Assembly (NCBI RefSeq): GCF_902806685.2
Contig: NC_048548.1
Coordinates: 12,612,557 to 12,676,556, forward strand
Direction of reading: 5' to 3'
Length of the DNA: 64,000 nt
Source: Maniola hyperantus
Taxonomy: Eukaryota > Arthropoda > Insecta > Lepidoptera > Nymphalidae
Made by a program: the position numbers and the translations under genes. The notes under the pieces were generated by a model. That model made no database searches. It was not told where the DNA came from and saw only the letters and a program-made list of their open reading frames with translations. Shown in pieces: positions 47,483 through 58,674 of this stretch. Numbering within the stretch: position 1 is the first letter of the stretch; the number at the start of each line of letters is the position of its first letter.

Positions 47483-47766
47483 GATAAAAAAACGGCCAAG
47501 TGCGGTCAGGCTTCGGTTACACTCGCGGACCGCGGGTTCCGTACTCGGGCAATTTTTTCGACATTTTGCACGATAAGTTAAAAACTTGCACAAAAAGGAT
47601 TAAAAATTTGGTTGGTTCTACATTGCTGCTTCACTGGGAAAACCTTCAACGGATTAAAAAATGAGCTCTGTGGCTATCGGACAGACGGACAGACGGACAG
47701 ACAGACAGCCAACGAAGTGAGCCTATAAGGGTTCCATTTTTCTTTTGAGGTACGGAACCCTAAAAA
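47483..47766 (+). mobile_element. Dispersed 'GGTTCCGTAC' repeat, copy G (diverged)
   Basis: The left end AACGGCCAAGTGCGGTCAGGC and right end GTACGGAACCCTAAAAA are recognisable; the centre differs ('CCTTCAACGGATTAAAAAATG'). Confidence 0.6.
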
Positions 47767-47789
47767 GTGATTATTATTATCTTTATCAA

Positions 47790-48095
47790 TCCTACCCGCT
47801 TATTCCCGCGACTTCGTCCGTGTGGAATACATTGCCACTTTAGGGATTGAATTTTCAAAAATCGTTTCTTAGCGGATGTCTACGTCATAACTATCTGGAT
47901 GCCAAAGAATGAGTTATATGAATATACTTTTATTCTAGACCACAAAATTAGTACAGAAAAACACATACAAAACAAAACAAAAATATAGTTCTCAGAACGA
48001 TCCGTCCTAGTTTGAGCTGTGCGTTGATAGATCAGTCAGTGTGTCAGTCAGCTTTTCTTTACTATTATGATATATTATGTATCTATAATATAAAA
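47790..48095 (+). mobile_element. Helitron-like copy split by an insertion
   Basis: The left part (47790-47907) and right part (48000-48095) belong to one element. The intervening 92 bases ('ATACTTTTATTCTAGACC', 'ACACATACAAAACAAAAC') are foreign to the family. Confidence 0.55.
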
Positions 48096-48269
48096 ATGAA
48101 TCACCAAAATGTGTTGCTCATCGCAAATCTCGTCAACAGCTGAACCGATTTCGTTAATTATAATTATAATATTTTTTATAATATTCCTTGAAGTACGAGA
48201 ATGGTTCTTACGGGGAGAAAAATTTAATAAATTTGAATCGACTGTTAGGCGGAACGAAGTTCGCCAGGG

Positions 48270-49480
48270 CAGCTAGTATTTTATATTTTTTACTTACGAC
48301 AAAAAGCTTCCCGAACGCTGCTCAACCTAGTTAGATAGAAATAGGTAATAATTTATGAATCTTGAGTTTGAATCTTATCAAAAAGTAGATAATTAGGTAA
48401 GATTGCTATTTTATTGGCATGGCAGCAGCGATAATTTTTTAAAGAAAAAATTCCAATAGTTTTTTTACCTACCTACAAACATGCTGAATATTGTAAGAAA
48501 ACTATATCCAAGATTTTTTACTATCCGCTCGAAAAGTCACACACTACTGGTGTTCTTTATAAGTACTTACTGGTTTATTTTAATTTCTAAAACTACCTCA
48601 TAAAGCTATAATCCCAATCAGAATGCATCGACAACTACTTCCAATGCTCATTATTTTTACAAATTATCTACTAGCAAATGCCCGTGACTTCGACTGCGTA
48701 AACTGCATCCTAAACTAAAACTGTTAGGTATCTAGCTATATGTCTATATGTCAAAATACTATGTCAAATTTTCAAATATTTGGTAAGTAGGTATCAGACG
48801 CCAAGACGAGTCAAACTAAAGGACGGGGCACTACGTACCTTTTCTCGATATCTTTGATTCGGTTGATCAGCAAGACCTACTTATCCGGCTATTCTCACAA
48901 AATTAAAAAGTTCTTGTACAATCTGTTATGTTGGTAGTTTTCCTGATTTCTGGGTTCATAATTAACAACATCTTATCAACATTATGTGATAGTGTCTAAA
49001 ATCCTGTAACTGATGTAAACTCATCCCCTACCGGACTGAAATGACAATACCTACCTATCTTGTACATGTTTCCGACCGCATGATTGTATACACGGAGAGC
49101 AATTTGGTATTAATTAGAAAATCAATTTCAGCTCTTGCTACCTGTGTAGCTGAATGAATAGGGAATGAGGAATCTTGTAACGTGCGTGACCAGGAGGATT
49201 CTCCACTGCGTTCCAAATTTGAATATTGTTGTGTGGCAGCTGCGAAGTTTTCCTAATAGCTGCCAGCCAAGTAACGGTAGAGGTTGCACCTCTACACCTG
49301 TCTCTATGTTATTCTATATTGTTTATGCCAATAAAATCGGTTTTATTTGCGAGACTATTGTATTCATTTCTTCGTAGACTTTCGTAAGCAAGTTACCTAG
49401 TCTATAATATAATCTCTTCGTACGAAGCCTTCGTATAATTATGATAGAACTTCACTTACAGGTAAGTTCGTTTAATCATT
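48270..49480. other. Gene-poor stretch
   Basis: Only a short repeat piece near 48100-48280 ('CGACTGTTAGGCGGAACGAAG') and a degraded Helitron start near 48680 were recognised. No gene was seen. Confidence 0.4.
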
Positions 49481-49489
49481 AATTATTCA

Positions 49490-49890
49490 AATACAAATAC
49501 AAATACAAATACAAATACAAATTTCTTTATTGCGAATCTGGGTAAACAGTGGAGATGTTACAAAAACAAAAAGGTACAGCCAAATACTTCCTATTAGCAT
49601 GCAATATGATATTCCTATCAACGTGTACATAGTTTTGATAAAATTAGCCAAAAATACTTAGTCACAAAAGAATAAAAAAACAAGATAGTACTTAATACAA
49701 AATATGTCAAAAGGTAACCATCAATACACACTAAAGGAAAAAATGTCATCTTAGATATTGTGTCGCCCTTGTTCTATTGCTAAGCTGTGAATAGTGTAGT
49801 TGATTAAATATTTGCCAATTTAGTTTGCTAGATTTAAGTCATAGTTTTAATACATAATGTGTAATTGTTTGCTATCCCAAATAAATAAAA
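49490..49890 (-). mobile_element. LINE 3' end with (TTTGTA)n tail
   Basis: Five ATACAA repeats adjoin 'TTTCTTTATTGCGAATCTGGG' and 'GTGGAGATGTTACAAAAAC'. The opposite-orientation copy is 51820-52105. Confidence 0.65.
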
Positions 49891-49904
49891 ATAAAATTTA
49901 TGGC

Positions 49905-50165
49905 GTTTCCTGAAGAAAAGAAACCCCAAGCTTAGCTCTCTTCATCGATCACATAGTTCGTAAAAACAATAGACGTTGGGGTCTCAAGGTGTTGGAATGG
50001 CGACCTCGCACCGGAAGACGTATCGTTGGAAGACCCCCGCTAGGTGGACGGACGACATCAGACGAGTCGCAGGGAGCCGCTGGAATCGGGCGGCGCAAGA
50101 CCGTGGCGCGTGGAAGTCCCTACAAGAGACTTATGTCCAGGTGTGGATGTCTATCGGTTGATGAT
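49905..50165 (+). mobile_element. RTE LINE ORF C-terminus
   Basis: Frames read 'VLEWRPRTGRRIVGRPP' then, after a shift, 'RWTDDIRRVAGSRWNRAAQD' and 'ETYVQVWMSIG' stop, followed by GATGATGATGA. This is a canonical RTE 3' end. Confidence 0.75.
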
Positions 50166-50263
50166 GATGATGAAAATAAAAGCAGAAAAAAGACAAGTAT
50201 AGAGAGATTCTCAGAGACCCTAAAAATCTCTTCAAAATATTATTAGGCACATAATTTTCTTAC

Positions 50264-50305
50264 CTTGATCATATCTTCGTAGAATAGAAAATGCACATTT
50301 TCTTT
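50264..50305 (-). pseudogene. Relic sulfotransferase exon (exon 6 homologue)
   Basis: The minus strand reads 'KENVHFLFYEDMIK' to a consensus donor AAG|GTAAGA, the same place where the intact gene has 'MTFVFYEEMQK' and a GC donor. The upstream half is replaced by an (ATC/GAT)n microsatellite and no other exons of this copy were found. It is evidence of a former tandem paralogue. Confidence 0.6.
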
Positions 50306-50307
50306 TA

Positions 50308-50345
50308 TGATGATGATGATGATGATGATGATCATGATGATGATA
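50308..50345. repeat. (GAT)n microsatellite
   Basis: About twelve GATs with one interruption, abutting the relic sulfotransferase exon. Confidence 0.9.
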
Positions 50346-50534
50346 TGTAGGTAAGTACATCTCAATTTGCAAATGTCTCCGTACGGGCATGCTTCGCTTA
50401 GTGATAAATGGAGCAACAATGGGACTTCATTAGCGCGCTTCGCAAATTAATTAATTCCACGTCACGGACCCCGACGCGAGACGGGCGCGGATTTGCGGAG
50501 TGATAAATTCCCTTATATATTGCTAAATGGACCT

Positions 50535-50893
50535 ATAGGGTTTCGCCAGCGTTCTGGTAGTACTGATGATTACTGATATGATACCACAAAAAAACGATAA
50601 AAAGAATTTAAAAAAACCTATAATTTTGTAAGAGCTCACGATATATTGCAAATAAAACATCGGACTGACGCTAGACTTAGAGGTCAACGAATGTTGTTAA
50701 TAATTGTTAATGTGATAAGTCGGAGTCAATGCCGCGTCGTAGGTGAAGCATTGACCCGAGTTTTGCACGCTATACATTGCGTGTTCGAAAAATACTAAAT
50801 CACTAAAACTACACAATGTGGTATTGGATTGTGTTTAGGTAGTATAACATAGTAACACTAAGTTTTTGCTAGCGTTCTGGTTACACACTGTAC
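50535..50893. mobile_element. Copy of the TACAGGGTGTAACCAGAAC element
   Basis: 'GCCAGCGTTCTGGTAGTACTGATGATTACTG' lacks part of the left arm. The right end GCTAGCGTTCTGGTTACAC is intact. Confidence 0.65.
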
Positions 50894-51026
50894 CTATACT
50901 AAATGTACCTATATTCATGTGCTTTCGGAAAGTCCAAAGTTACAGTACGACCACTTTTATAACTATTTATAAGTTACACCGATGTACCTGCGCAGAAATA
51001 TTATTTTAGAACTACATAAGAAGAAC

Positions 51027-51075
51027 TACATTAAGAGCCTCAATAGCTCAACCGTCGGTTAAAGGCGCCGGGTTA
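51027..51075 (+). mobile_element. SINE head fragment, third family
   Basis: 'GCCTCAATAGCTCAACCG' is the A-box region of the SINE at 23934-24114. Confidence 0.5.
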
Positions 51076-51119
51076 ACATAATAGGGTAGTAGGTATCTAC
51101 TTATCGCGAAAATAATTGT

Positions 51120-51365
51120 GGATGTTTATAGACTGACTGACTGACTGACTGAATGACTGACTGATTGACTGACTGACTGACTGATCTACCAACACACAGC
51201 TCAAACTACTGGACGGAGCGGGCTGAAATTTGGCATGCAGGCAGCTATTATGACGTAGGCATCCCCTAAGAAAGGATTTTTGAAAATTCAACCCCTAAGG
51301 GGGTGTAATGGGGGTTTGAAATTTGTGTAGTGCACGCGGACAAAGTCGCGAGCATAAGCCAGTTA
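51120..51365 (-). mobile_element. Helitron-like copy
   Basis: About twelve ACTG units, then 'CTGAAATTTGGCATGCAG', 'AAGAAAGGATTTTTGAAAAT' and 'ATAAGCCAG'. Confidence 0.65.
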
Positions 51366-51494
51366 CCTAATAAAGCGAAAAGTTAAATTGTAAAATAGTA
51401 AACAAAATAAAATCACGATAAATAATTATAAGTAGGTACCTAGGTAGGTAGGTACTTAGGTAGTAGTGTTCAAAAGAAATAAACGTTTAGACTA

Positions 51495-51608
51495 TTATAA
51501 TATATTCTGTGGTTTAGTGATGATGCTCACATCGTCGGCGCAGTTCCTGAACGTCTCCGAGCGGCCGCACCCAACCGCCTCCGTGCCGTTGGAGCAGATG
51601 CCCCACAT
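51495..51608 (-). pseudogene. Cysteine-rich fragment resembling an AA15 LPMO C-terminus
   Basis: A GC-rich island on the minus strand reads 'MWGICSNGTEAVGCGRSE', 'TFRNCADDVSI' and TAA at 51495-51497. Insect AA15 copper oxygenases end with a similar G-C-x-G-C-G-x-x-E-x-F-R-x-C-A-D pattern. No clear acceptor precedes it, an upstream in-frame stop lies 4 codons away, and no other exons were found, so it is probably a relic. The family assignment rests on recall of a short motif. Confidence 0.35.
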
Positions 51609-51819
51609 GTATGTGGTTTAGTTATGTTTATCATTTCATCGAAGAACCTTGTTACGATTTAGCAAATGAAAACTTGCTAACTAATAATAAAGTAGTGTAT
51701 GGGTGAAGTGTACCTTTAATAAAAATAAATTGTAAACAAACTACCTTTGGAAATAAGAGAACTTGTAAATATAAATAAAATAGAAAGCCTTAAAAAGAAC
51801 AAAAACATTTTTTATAGTG

Positions 51820-52105
51820 TTGACGAATATCTAAGATGACATTTTTTTCTTTAGGTTGTATTGATGGTTACCTTTTGACATATTTTGTATTAAATACTAT
51901 CTTGTTTTTTATTCTTTTGTGACCAAGTAATTAATTTGGCTAATTTTATCAAAACTATGTACACGTTGTTAGGTATATATCATAACATATTGCATGCTAA
52001 TAGGCAGAATTTGGCTGCACCTTTTTGTTTTTTGTAACATCTCCACTGTTTACCCAGATTCGCAATAAAGAAATTTGTATTTGTATTTTGTATTTGTACC
52101 TATTT
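51820..52105 (+). mobile_element. LINE 3' end with (TTTGTA)n tail
   Basis: 'GTTACCTTTTGACATATTTTG', 'TAACATCTCCACTGTTTACCC', 'GCAATAAAGAAATTTGTATTTG'. Inverse of 49490-49890. Confidence 0.65.
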
Positions 52106-52689
52106 GATGTGGAATCCTTCGAGAGTTCGAGTCTCATTAGGTACCTACTACCTACTTATCTAGTGTTTGTACGTGGAGACCGCTACAGTGTTATTTGAAC
52201 ACATTTATGATTTAACACACATATCGGGACGATAAATACGTCGGATCCGATCGAATGTGAACCAGTTCTCTCAGGTATCTTACACTCCAAGGTTATCAGA
52301 GCGGTGACCCGTGCTGTTTATTTTAAGTGTTAATCGGCACAGAAACCTACCTGAGCAGACCCCGGTTCGATCGACCTCGGTAATCGATTATACCCGGCCC
52401 AGTGAGCCGATTGAGCCGTTTTGTTAACCCGTTAAGTTTCACGGATGATGGAGCTTATTAAGTTATTACTTGAACAAGAGATAACTTACAAGGAAATACC
52501 TTTACAACAATATAATGGAATAAGCGCTGATAGCCGTAACTTCACGTGGATTTAAGTTTTTAAAAATACCGCGTAAGATCTTTGATTTTCCTGCTTGAAG
52601 TCTGCTCCATTTCACTCCGTCTGTACTTATGCACCCGGCGCTTCATTTTTTCTAAATAAAAATGGCGACCAAACGTGCAGGCGGGTCAC

Positions 52690-52985
52690 CTGTACCCGTA
52701 GTACAAGATTTTACGTCTCACCAAACGTTGCTAGAATTCGAGAGTCGAAACAATTCCACGTTGTAGTAAACTGGATCTTAAACGCCTTGTTTTAAAGCTC
52801 AAGTTTGTCTACACATACAGCCAGCGCTCCAAGCGGAAACGTTGCGAAATTAAAATCAGTGGCATTGAATTTTTGACTTCAATTCAAGGCTGTTTAGGTC
52901 CATTTTACTTTGATGTTATTTTGTTTCGATTCTCGAATTCTAGCAACGTTTGGTGAGACGTAAAATCTTATACTACGGGTACTGA
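52690..52985. mobile_element. MITE-like element, copy 2 (see 42515-42842)
   Basis: 'CCCGTAGTACAAGATTTTACG', 'AACGTTGCTAGAATTCGAG' and their mirror 'CTCGAATTCTAGCAACGTT' at the right. Confidence 0.75.
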
Positions 52986-53129
52986 TGTTAAGTGAACCCT
53001 CCCATGAACATTTGCAGTACCAGAGGAACCACCTATGCGTTGCCGGCCTTTCAGGAGTTAACGCTATATCTATATATTATACAAAAAACATATGTACATA
53101 TTACATATATGCATATATGAATTAGCAGT

Positions 53130-53232
53130 GATAACTTAAGACGTTGGCCTTCCAGTTCTGGGGTCCGGGGTTCGAAACAGCTGGCATGTGTCTCTAACTT
53201 TTCGGACTTAGTGTGCGCCAGGGCCGTCAAAA
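53130..53232 (+). mobile_element. SINE head fragment
   Basis: 'GACGTTGGCCTTCCAGTT', 'CCGGGGTTCGAAACAGCTGGC', 'TAACTTTTCGGACTTA' match the head of 54479-54800. Confidence 0.55.
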
Positions 53233-53767
53233 TAATTCAAGATTTAAAATTATTTCTTTAATGAACGTCTAAGCTACCCGCTCTAATTTTCGGATCATGA
53301 GCTTATTTATCCAGTGGAGAGGTTTATTAAATTTTCAGATGATTTATAATAGGACAAGAAATTGCTTTTCCCGTCTCAAACGACAGGACTCGATGTCGTT
53401 CTTGTTATAAGATTTATTGTTTCAGCGAATTTTGCGAATCCGAATTTCCTATTAAATATTTCACTGAGCAAGTAGCGCCAGCGACATAGACAATGGGCAA
53501 AAAGGGTTGATTTATATTGGATTTACAAGAAAACAGGCAACACCAATTTAAGGATCCGTAATAAAACGAGGACCCTATAATTCTTAGCACCTTTATTATA
53601 TAAAGCGATTGATAGGAAAACCACAATTAATAATATTAACAACTACTCGGCAAAAACAAAAATAATTTCCTACCTCAAGAACCTTAGTTATGTGAGTATT
53701 GAAGAACTTTTAAGCGCACACCACATTTCTACGTAAAAATAATATACACATCACCGATTCTAAGCAC

Positions 53768-54012
53768 AACCTAATTTTAGAGTATTCGCACCCTCTTCTT
53801 ACTATTGTAATATGAAAAGGACAGAAGCAGTTTGACATTTCTAAATTTAATTTTTAGATGGTAAAACCCATGATTTTAGCACGCACTCGCGAACCTACTG
53901 TTTAAATTTGTATTGTGCACTAAAATTTAGAGTCTTTAAATGTGAAAGTCATGTTCCGTTCCTTTTTTAGCATTAGTAAAAAGAAAAGGATGCAGATGCT
54001 CTAAATTTAGTT
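53768..54012. mobile_element. Inverted-repeat element (CTAATTTTAGAG ends)
   Basis: 'CTAATTTTAGAGTATTCGCACCC' at the left and 'GGATGCAGATGCTCTAAATTTAG' at the right are imperfect inverted ends. A fragment is at about 1085-1170. Confidence 0.5.
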
Positions 54013-54044
54013 TAGAGAGAGACTAGAGAATCGGGGCCACATAC

Positions 54045-54125
54045 TTACACACACCCACACACACACACACACACCCACACACACACACACACCCACACAC
54101 CCACAAAATCATACACCCACACACA
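54045..54125. repeat. (AC)n-rich microsatellite with CCCACAC variants
   Basis: About 80 bases of ACACACCC-type repeats. Confidence 0.9.
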
Positions 54126-54129
54126 TATG

Positions 54130-54375
54130 CATACACGCCATGTGAATTTTTATTTTATTCTATTTTATTTTACTTATTTATCTTATTTTATTGTTTAATT
54201 TAGATTTTATTATTAAGTAATAGTTAGATACTCAATAATTGTATTGTAAATTAAAAAAAGCTTATGTAACAGGGAAGGCACTGGCTCCCATGACACAGTT
54301 TATACTTCTTTGGGAGCCAGTGGTCAAAGTCTTATGTGTCAAACCTTTTTTGCAAATAAAGATATATGTTATATG
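54130..54375 (+). mobile_element. LINE 3' end with conserved hairpin
   Basis: A perfect 12-bp stem, CACTGGCTCCCA (54279-54290) with TGGGAGCCAGTG (54311-54322), precedes AATAAAG and an (ATATGTT)n tail. Confidence 0.6.
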
Positions 54376-54478
54376 TTATGTTAATTTCGAATAATTTCGA
54401 ATTTCGAATAGTTACGTCTGACTGCCAGTCTGTGATTATCGGTTTGTGTAACATTCTTCAGTGATAGAAGCAGTCTTA

Positions 54479-54800
54479 GACCCAGTGATAGCCTAGTGGT
54501 TAGGACGTCTGCCTTTTAATCGCAGGTCGGACGTACGATCCCCGGCACGCACCTCTAACTTTTCGGAATTATGTGCGTTTTAATTAATTAAATATCACTT
54601 GCTTTAACGGTGAAGGAAAACATCGTGAGGAAACCTGCATGCCTGAGAGTTCTCTATAATGTTTTCAAAGGTGTGTGAAGTCTACCAAACCGCACATGGC
54701 CAGCGTGGTAGACTATGGCCAAAACCCTTCTCACTCTGAGAGGAGACCCGCGCTCTGTAGTGAGCCGGTGATGGGTTGATCATGATGATGATGATGATGT
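54479..54800 (+). mobile_element. Full-length tRNA-derived SINE with ATGATG tail
   Basis: The head has an A box (ATAGCCTAGTGGTTAGGACG) and a degenerate B box (GTACGATCCCC). The body includes 'GGTGAAGGAAAACATCGTG' and 'GGCCAGCGTGGTAGACTATG', and the tail is (GATGAT)n. Fragments occur at 15585, 24562, 31365, 42843, 55265, 55490 and 58675. Confidence 0.75.
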
Positions 54801-54824
54801 ATCATTCTTTCTTCTTCGTCATAG

Positions 54825-54975
54825 CACTCTTGGCAGAGCGGTCGTGGTCATCACAAAGCAACGTCTTTGAGGGTAGAAGTTATACGCCTCACGAGCATTC
54901 ACCACTTCTCCCTGCTGGCTGACAGCCTGGTACACTAGTGCAAAGGACCGCCCACAGCAGACTTAATTTGATAAA
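54825..54975 (-). mobile_element. LINE 3' end, same family as 11930-12790
   Basis: 'CTCTTGGCAGAGCGGTCGTGG', 'CGCCTCACGAGCATTCACCAC' and 'CCGCCCACAGCAGACTTAAT' are the complement of 12600-12760. Confidence 0.65.
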
Positions 54976-55264
54976 AAGAAAGAAAAGACGTATCACAGGA
55001 AACCTAAGTATAGGTAATAGTGAAATACATAACAACACAGCCAAAATTGATCATTGAGCCGAAAAGTGATCGATTAGGTAACTCTGCTCAGCGGCGTGTT
55101 AGTGTAAACGGTGTACTGCAAGGTTGGTTGTCAGCATGACTGGGCTTTGCCTCGGCTGTCAGTACCTAGCTACTGTGTGTACACACTGCCATGTGGAAAT
55201 AAGGTGAAATTGCAAACACTGATTCTGGATTCCTGCATACTAAATAATATGCGATACTAAATAA

Positions 55265-55660
55265 AACGGTGAAGGAAAACATGCCTGAGTGTTCTCAATA
55301 ATGTTCTCAAAGGTGTGTGAAGTTCACACATGGCCAGCGTGGTAGACTACGGCCAAAATCCTTCTCATTCTGAGAGGAGACCCGTGCTCTGTAGTGAGCC
55401 GGCGCGGCGATGGATTGATCGTGATGATGAAATAATATGTAACAAAGAGGAAAATGTGCCTATACAATATACCTATATTGGATTTTTTCTTCATCATCAT
55501 CATGATCAACTCATCGCTGGTCCATTACTGAGCATGGGTCACTTCTCCCAGAATGAGAAGGGTTTTAGTCTTCTACACTGGCCCAGTGCGGATTGGACCT
55601 TTGTGAAGAACTACCTACTTTATCGAGAATTCTCAGGCGTGTGGGGTTATCTCACGGTGA
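55265..55660. mobile_element. Pair of SINE tail fragments, head to head
   Basis: Plus-strand tail at 55265-55436 and minus-strand tail at 55490-55660, both of the 54479-54800 family, separated by 50 bases. Confidence 0.6.
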
Positions 55661-55967
55661 ATTAACGGTGGATCAGATTCTTAACTGATTTCGAAAAAAA
55701 AATTGTTTCGAAAAAAAACAAAAACAATCTACAATTTTCACAACATTCAAAATTGCTAACGCATTACTTCAAGGACAACGCAAATTTTGTAAGATTGCTA
55801 TATTTCGCAACGTTATTTCCAAATTTTTCATTCCCATTTCCTACTAATGAAGGAAACTTACTAGGCAAAGAGTAGAACAGCTATTGTGCTTCATATTGTT
55901 TAGGACTTCAGTTATTTCAAGTGTATGCTATCATGATCAGGCGGTAAGTGGAGAATTTTATTGATGA

Positions 55968-56195
55968 ATCATAATCACACGAGTAGATATTATAGACCAG
56001 AGGGGAAACTTCACACTAGCTCACGCACACCACGACGTGCCACGGACGCTCCGTGCGCCCAGTTTGACGGAAAACGGAGCGTCCGTGACATGTCGTGGTG
56101 TGCGTGAACTGCGCTAGAGTGAGTGAACCTACAGCCAGCCGCTAGTATGAAGCTTCCCCTCTGCTATATATCTACTCGTGTGTCATAATACCACA
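55968..56195. mobile_element. 228-bp MITE-like element with strong hairpin
   Basis: The inner arms TCACGCACACCACGAC...ACGGACGCTCCGT and ACGGAGCGTCCGT...GTCGTGGTGTGCGTGA are nearly perfect. The outer arms CACGAGTAGATATTATAGACC...AGGGGAAACTTC are mirrored at 56140-56185. Confidence 0.75.
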
Positions 56196-56199
56196 ACAC

Positions 56200-57015
56200 A
56201 ATACCTACTACCTAATTATAATGATGAATCATGTTTAAACACGTGTGCTTTGGCACTATAGTCATTGTCAAAATCTTTCATTTAAAGAGTATACTTTGAA
56301 TCAAAGACAAACATATTATTACAGTCCAATCCATTAGCCTGTTTACTGGACCTATGCCTTTCCAAGAGCGCACCAATAAAATAGAAAATCTAGGAGGTAT
56401 GTACCGTACCTACGATAAATACGTTTTTGAATACATGCAGGGGTTAACAAAATACAAGGGGTCAAAATTGCTCAAAAATGAGCTAATTTTTTTTATCGGT
56501 TATGAATCATTTTAAATGCCCGGGAACCTCAGATCAGACCGTTCGGAACTCCGGACTCCGAAGTGGCCGACGCGACGTGACGCGACGTCTAACTTCAATA
56601 GGAGATTGATAATATAAGTACACATCACTTTTTAAAAGCTCATAAAGGAATAAATAGGGAATTCAGTATTACTCATAGAAGAATTTAATTTAACCTACAA
56701 TTTAATAAAATTGAATCATAAAGCAGTCTGACTCTGTAGCAGTTGCTGTCTTGAAACAATTTCATAATTAAAACGCTGGCCGTGGTCAAACTTATTGTTT
56801 TACTAATCTAATTAAAATAAAATATATTTTGTTTCTGTACAATGTATATTATTATTATATCAAGCCAATTCGTCTGTATTAGTTTAGCCAAATTACCAAA
56901 CTTTTGGGCCTTCAAGGCCCATAAAACCATGTGTTATAATTAAATCTAACAGAGTTCTCAAAATGTTTATTCCTGTAAATGATATACATATAATATTATT
57001 ATTTTGTTTTTAAAG
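56200..57015. other. AT-rich spacer without recognised features
   Basis: Only a short repeat phrase ('GGACCTATGCCTTTCCAAGAG', about 56350) was noticed. No gene was seen. Confidence 0.4.
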
Positions 57016-57029
57016 TTACAATTATTGTA

Positions 57030-57720
57030 ACACTAGCTGACGCCCGCGACTTCGTCCGCGTGGATATAAGTTTTTAAAAATCCCGTGGGAACTCTTTCAT
57101 TTTCCGGGATAAAAAGTAGTCTATGGTACTCTCCAGGTCCTTTTAACCCATGCAAAAAATCACGTCAATCCATTGCTCTGTTGCGACCTGATTGAAGGAC
57201 AAACCAACAAACAAACACACTTTCGCATTTATAATGTCGCATATATACCTACTTTCATTTTTAAAATCCCATGGGAAGTTTTTGATTCCTCGCGATAAAA
57301 ATTAGGCTATGACCGACTCCGGGATGCAAAACTATCTCTGTACCAATCGATTAAAGGATTGGCCGTGAAAAAGTATCAGACAGACAGACACCCTTTGGCA
57401 TTTCTAATATTAGTTCTATATGCAAAATCTCAAACTAGACCCATAAATGGTTTAAGCTATTATACCTACCTACTTATATAATTACTAGCTGATGCCCGCG
57501 ACATCGTCCGCGTGGTATTACATTTTTAAAAATCCCGCGGGAACTCTTTGATTTTCTGGGATAAAAAGTAACCTATGTGTTAATCCAGGGTGTAACCTAT
57601 CTCCATTCCAAATTTCAGCCAAATCCGTCCAGTAGTTTTTGCGTGATTGAGTAACAAACATCCAAACATCCGAACTTTCACATTTATAAGAATTAAGATT
57701 AGAATTAGGTGTATCAATTA
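57030..57720 (+). mobile_element. Two Helitron-related copies in tandem
   Basis: 57030-57240 and 57485-57720 both begin CTAGCTGA.GCCCGCGAC and contain 'AAAAATCCCG.GGGAACTCTTT'. The second includes 'TTTCAGCCAAATCCGTCCAGTAG'. They differ from the TCAG-rich family in the interior. Confidence 0.6.
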
Positions 57721-57956
57721 CTTAATTTTCCTTTAATTTTCATTTCAGGAATATAGATCGAAGAACTCTCTCAACCTTTTGAAACAGAAAATGAAGAAGT
57801 CAATGATTTCTATATAAATTTCATAATGAAAGCGATTGCCACTTTTCCCAACTAATTAACTGATACCGCCCAACTCAACCGATTCCTGAACGGAGGTCAC
57901 TCAACGTTTAGACTGCCCACACATTGATTACTTTCGTGTGGTCCAAGTAGAAGCTG

Positions 57957-58306
57957 TTTTTTTTTTTTTTTTTTTTTTTTCAGGTACAAGTTAGCCCTTG
58001 ACTGCAATCTCACCTGGTGGTAAGTGATGATGCAGTCTAAGATGATAGCGGGCTAACCTGGAAGGGGTATGGCAGTTTTTATTAAACCCATACCCCTTTG
58101 GTTTCTACACGGCATCGTACCGGAACGCTAAATCGCTTGGCGGCACGGCTTTGCCGGTAGGGTGGTAACTAGCCACGGCCGAAGCCTCCCACCAGACCAG
58201 ACCAGAAATTTAGAAATTATAAAATTCCAAACCCCTGCCAGGAATCGAACCCGGGACCTCCCACTATTAAGACCCCAGCGCTCACCACTGCGCCAGGGAG
58301 GTCGTC
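57957..58306 (-). mobile_element. Full-length tRNA-derived SINE
   Basis: On minus: head 'GACCTCCCTGGCGCAGTGGT' (A box) and 'GGGTTCGATTCCTGG' (B box), a body of about 230 bases, and a poly(A) tail seen as 24 T at the low end. It is the reference copy for fragments at 2707, 6385, 24628 and 34994. Confidence 0.85.
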
Positions 58307-58324
58307 GTGTATGGCGTCTTCATA

Positions 58325-58615
58325 ACAGCACGCTAAGATTTTACGTCTCACCAAACGTTGCTAGAACTCGAGAGTCGAAACACAATACCGTCAAATTAAA
58401 ATGGACCTAAAGAGCCTTGAATTGAAGTCAAAAATTCAATGCCACTGATTTTAATTTCGCATCGTTTCCGCTTGGAGCGCTGGCTGTAGATGTGTAAACA
58501 AACTTGAGCTTTAAAAGAAGGCAGTTAAGATCCAGTATACTATAATGCGGAAGGTGTTCGACACTCGAATACTATCAACGTTGGTGAGATATAAAATCTC
58601 GTACTAAGCGTACAG
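58325..58615. mobile_element. MITE-like element, copy 3 (see 42515-42842)
   Basis: 'AAGATTTTACGTCTCACCAAACG', 'CACTGATTTTAATTTCGCATCG', 'GATATAAAATCTCGTACTA'. Confidence 0.7.
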
Positions 58616-58674
58616 AATGTGAATACTGAAGTCTTGAAAAGCGTTTGCGGATTCATTTGATCATTGCAAGTTCG

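Noticed and set aside
49976..50246. Two overlapping open frames as host genes
   Set aside because: They are the frameshifted C-terminus of an RTE reverse transcriptase.
57750..57862. Short exon-like stretch ('IEELSQPFETENEEVNDFY') after an acceptor-like TTTCAG
   Set aside because: An in-frame stop follows the acceptor, there is no donor and no partner exon. The open stretch is short enough to be chance.
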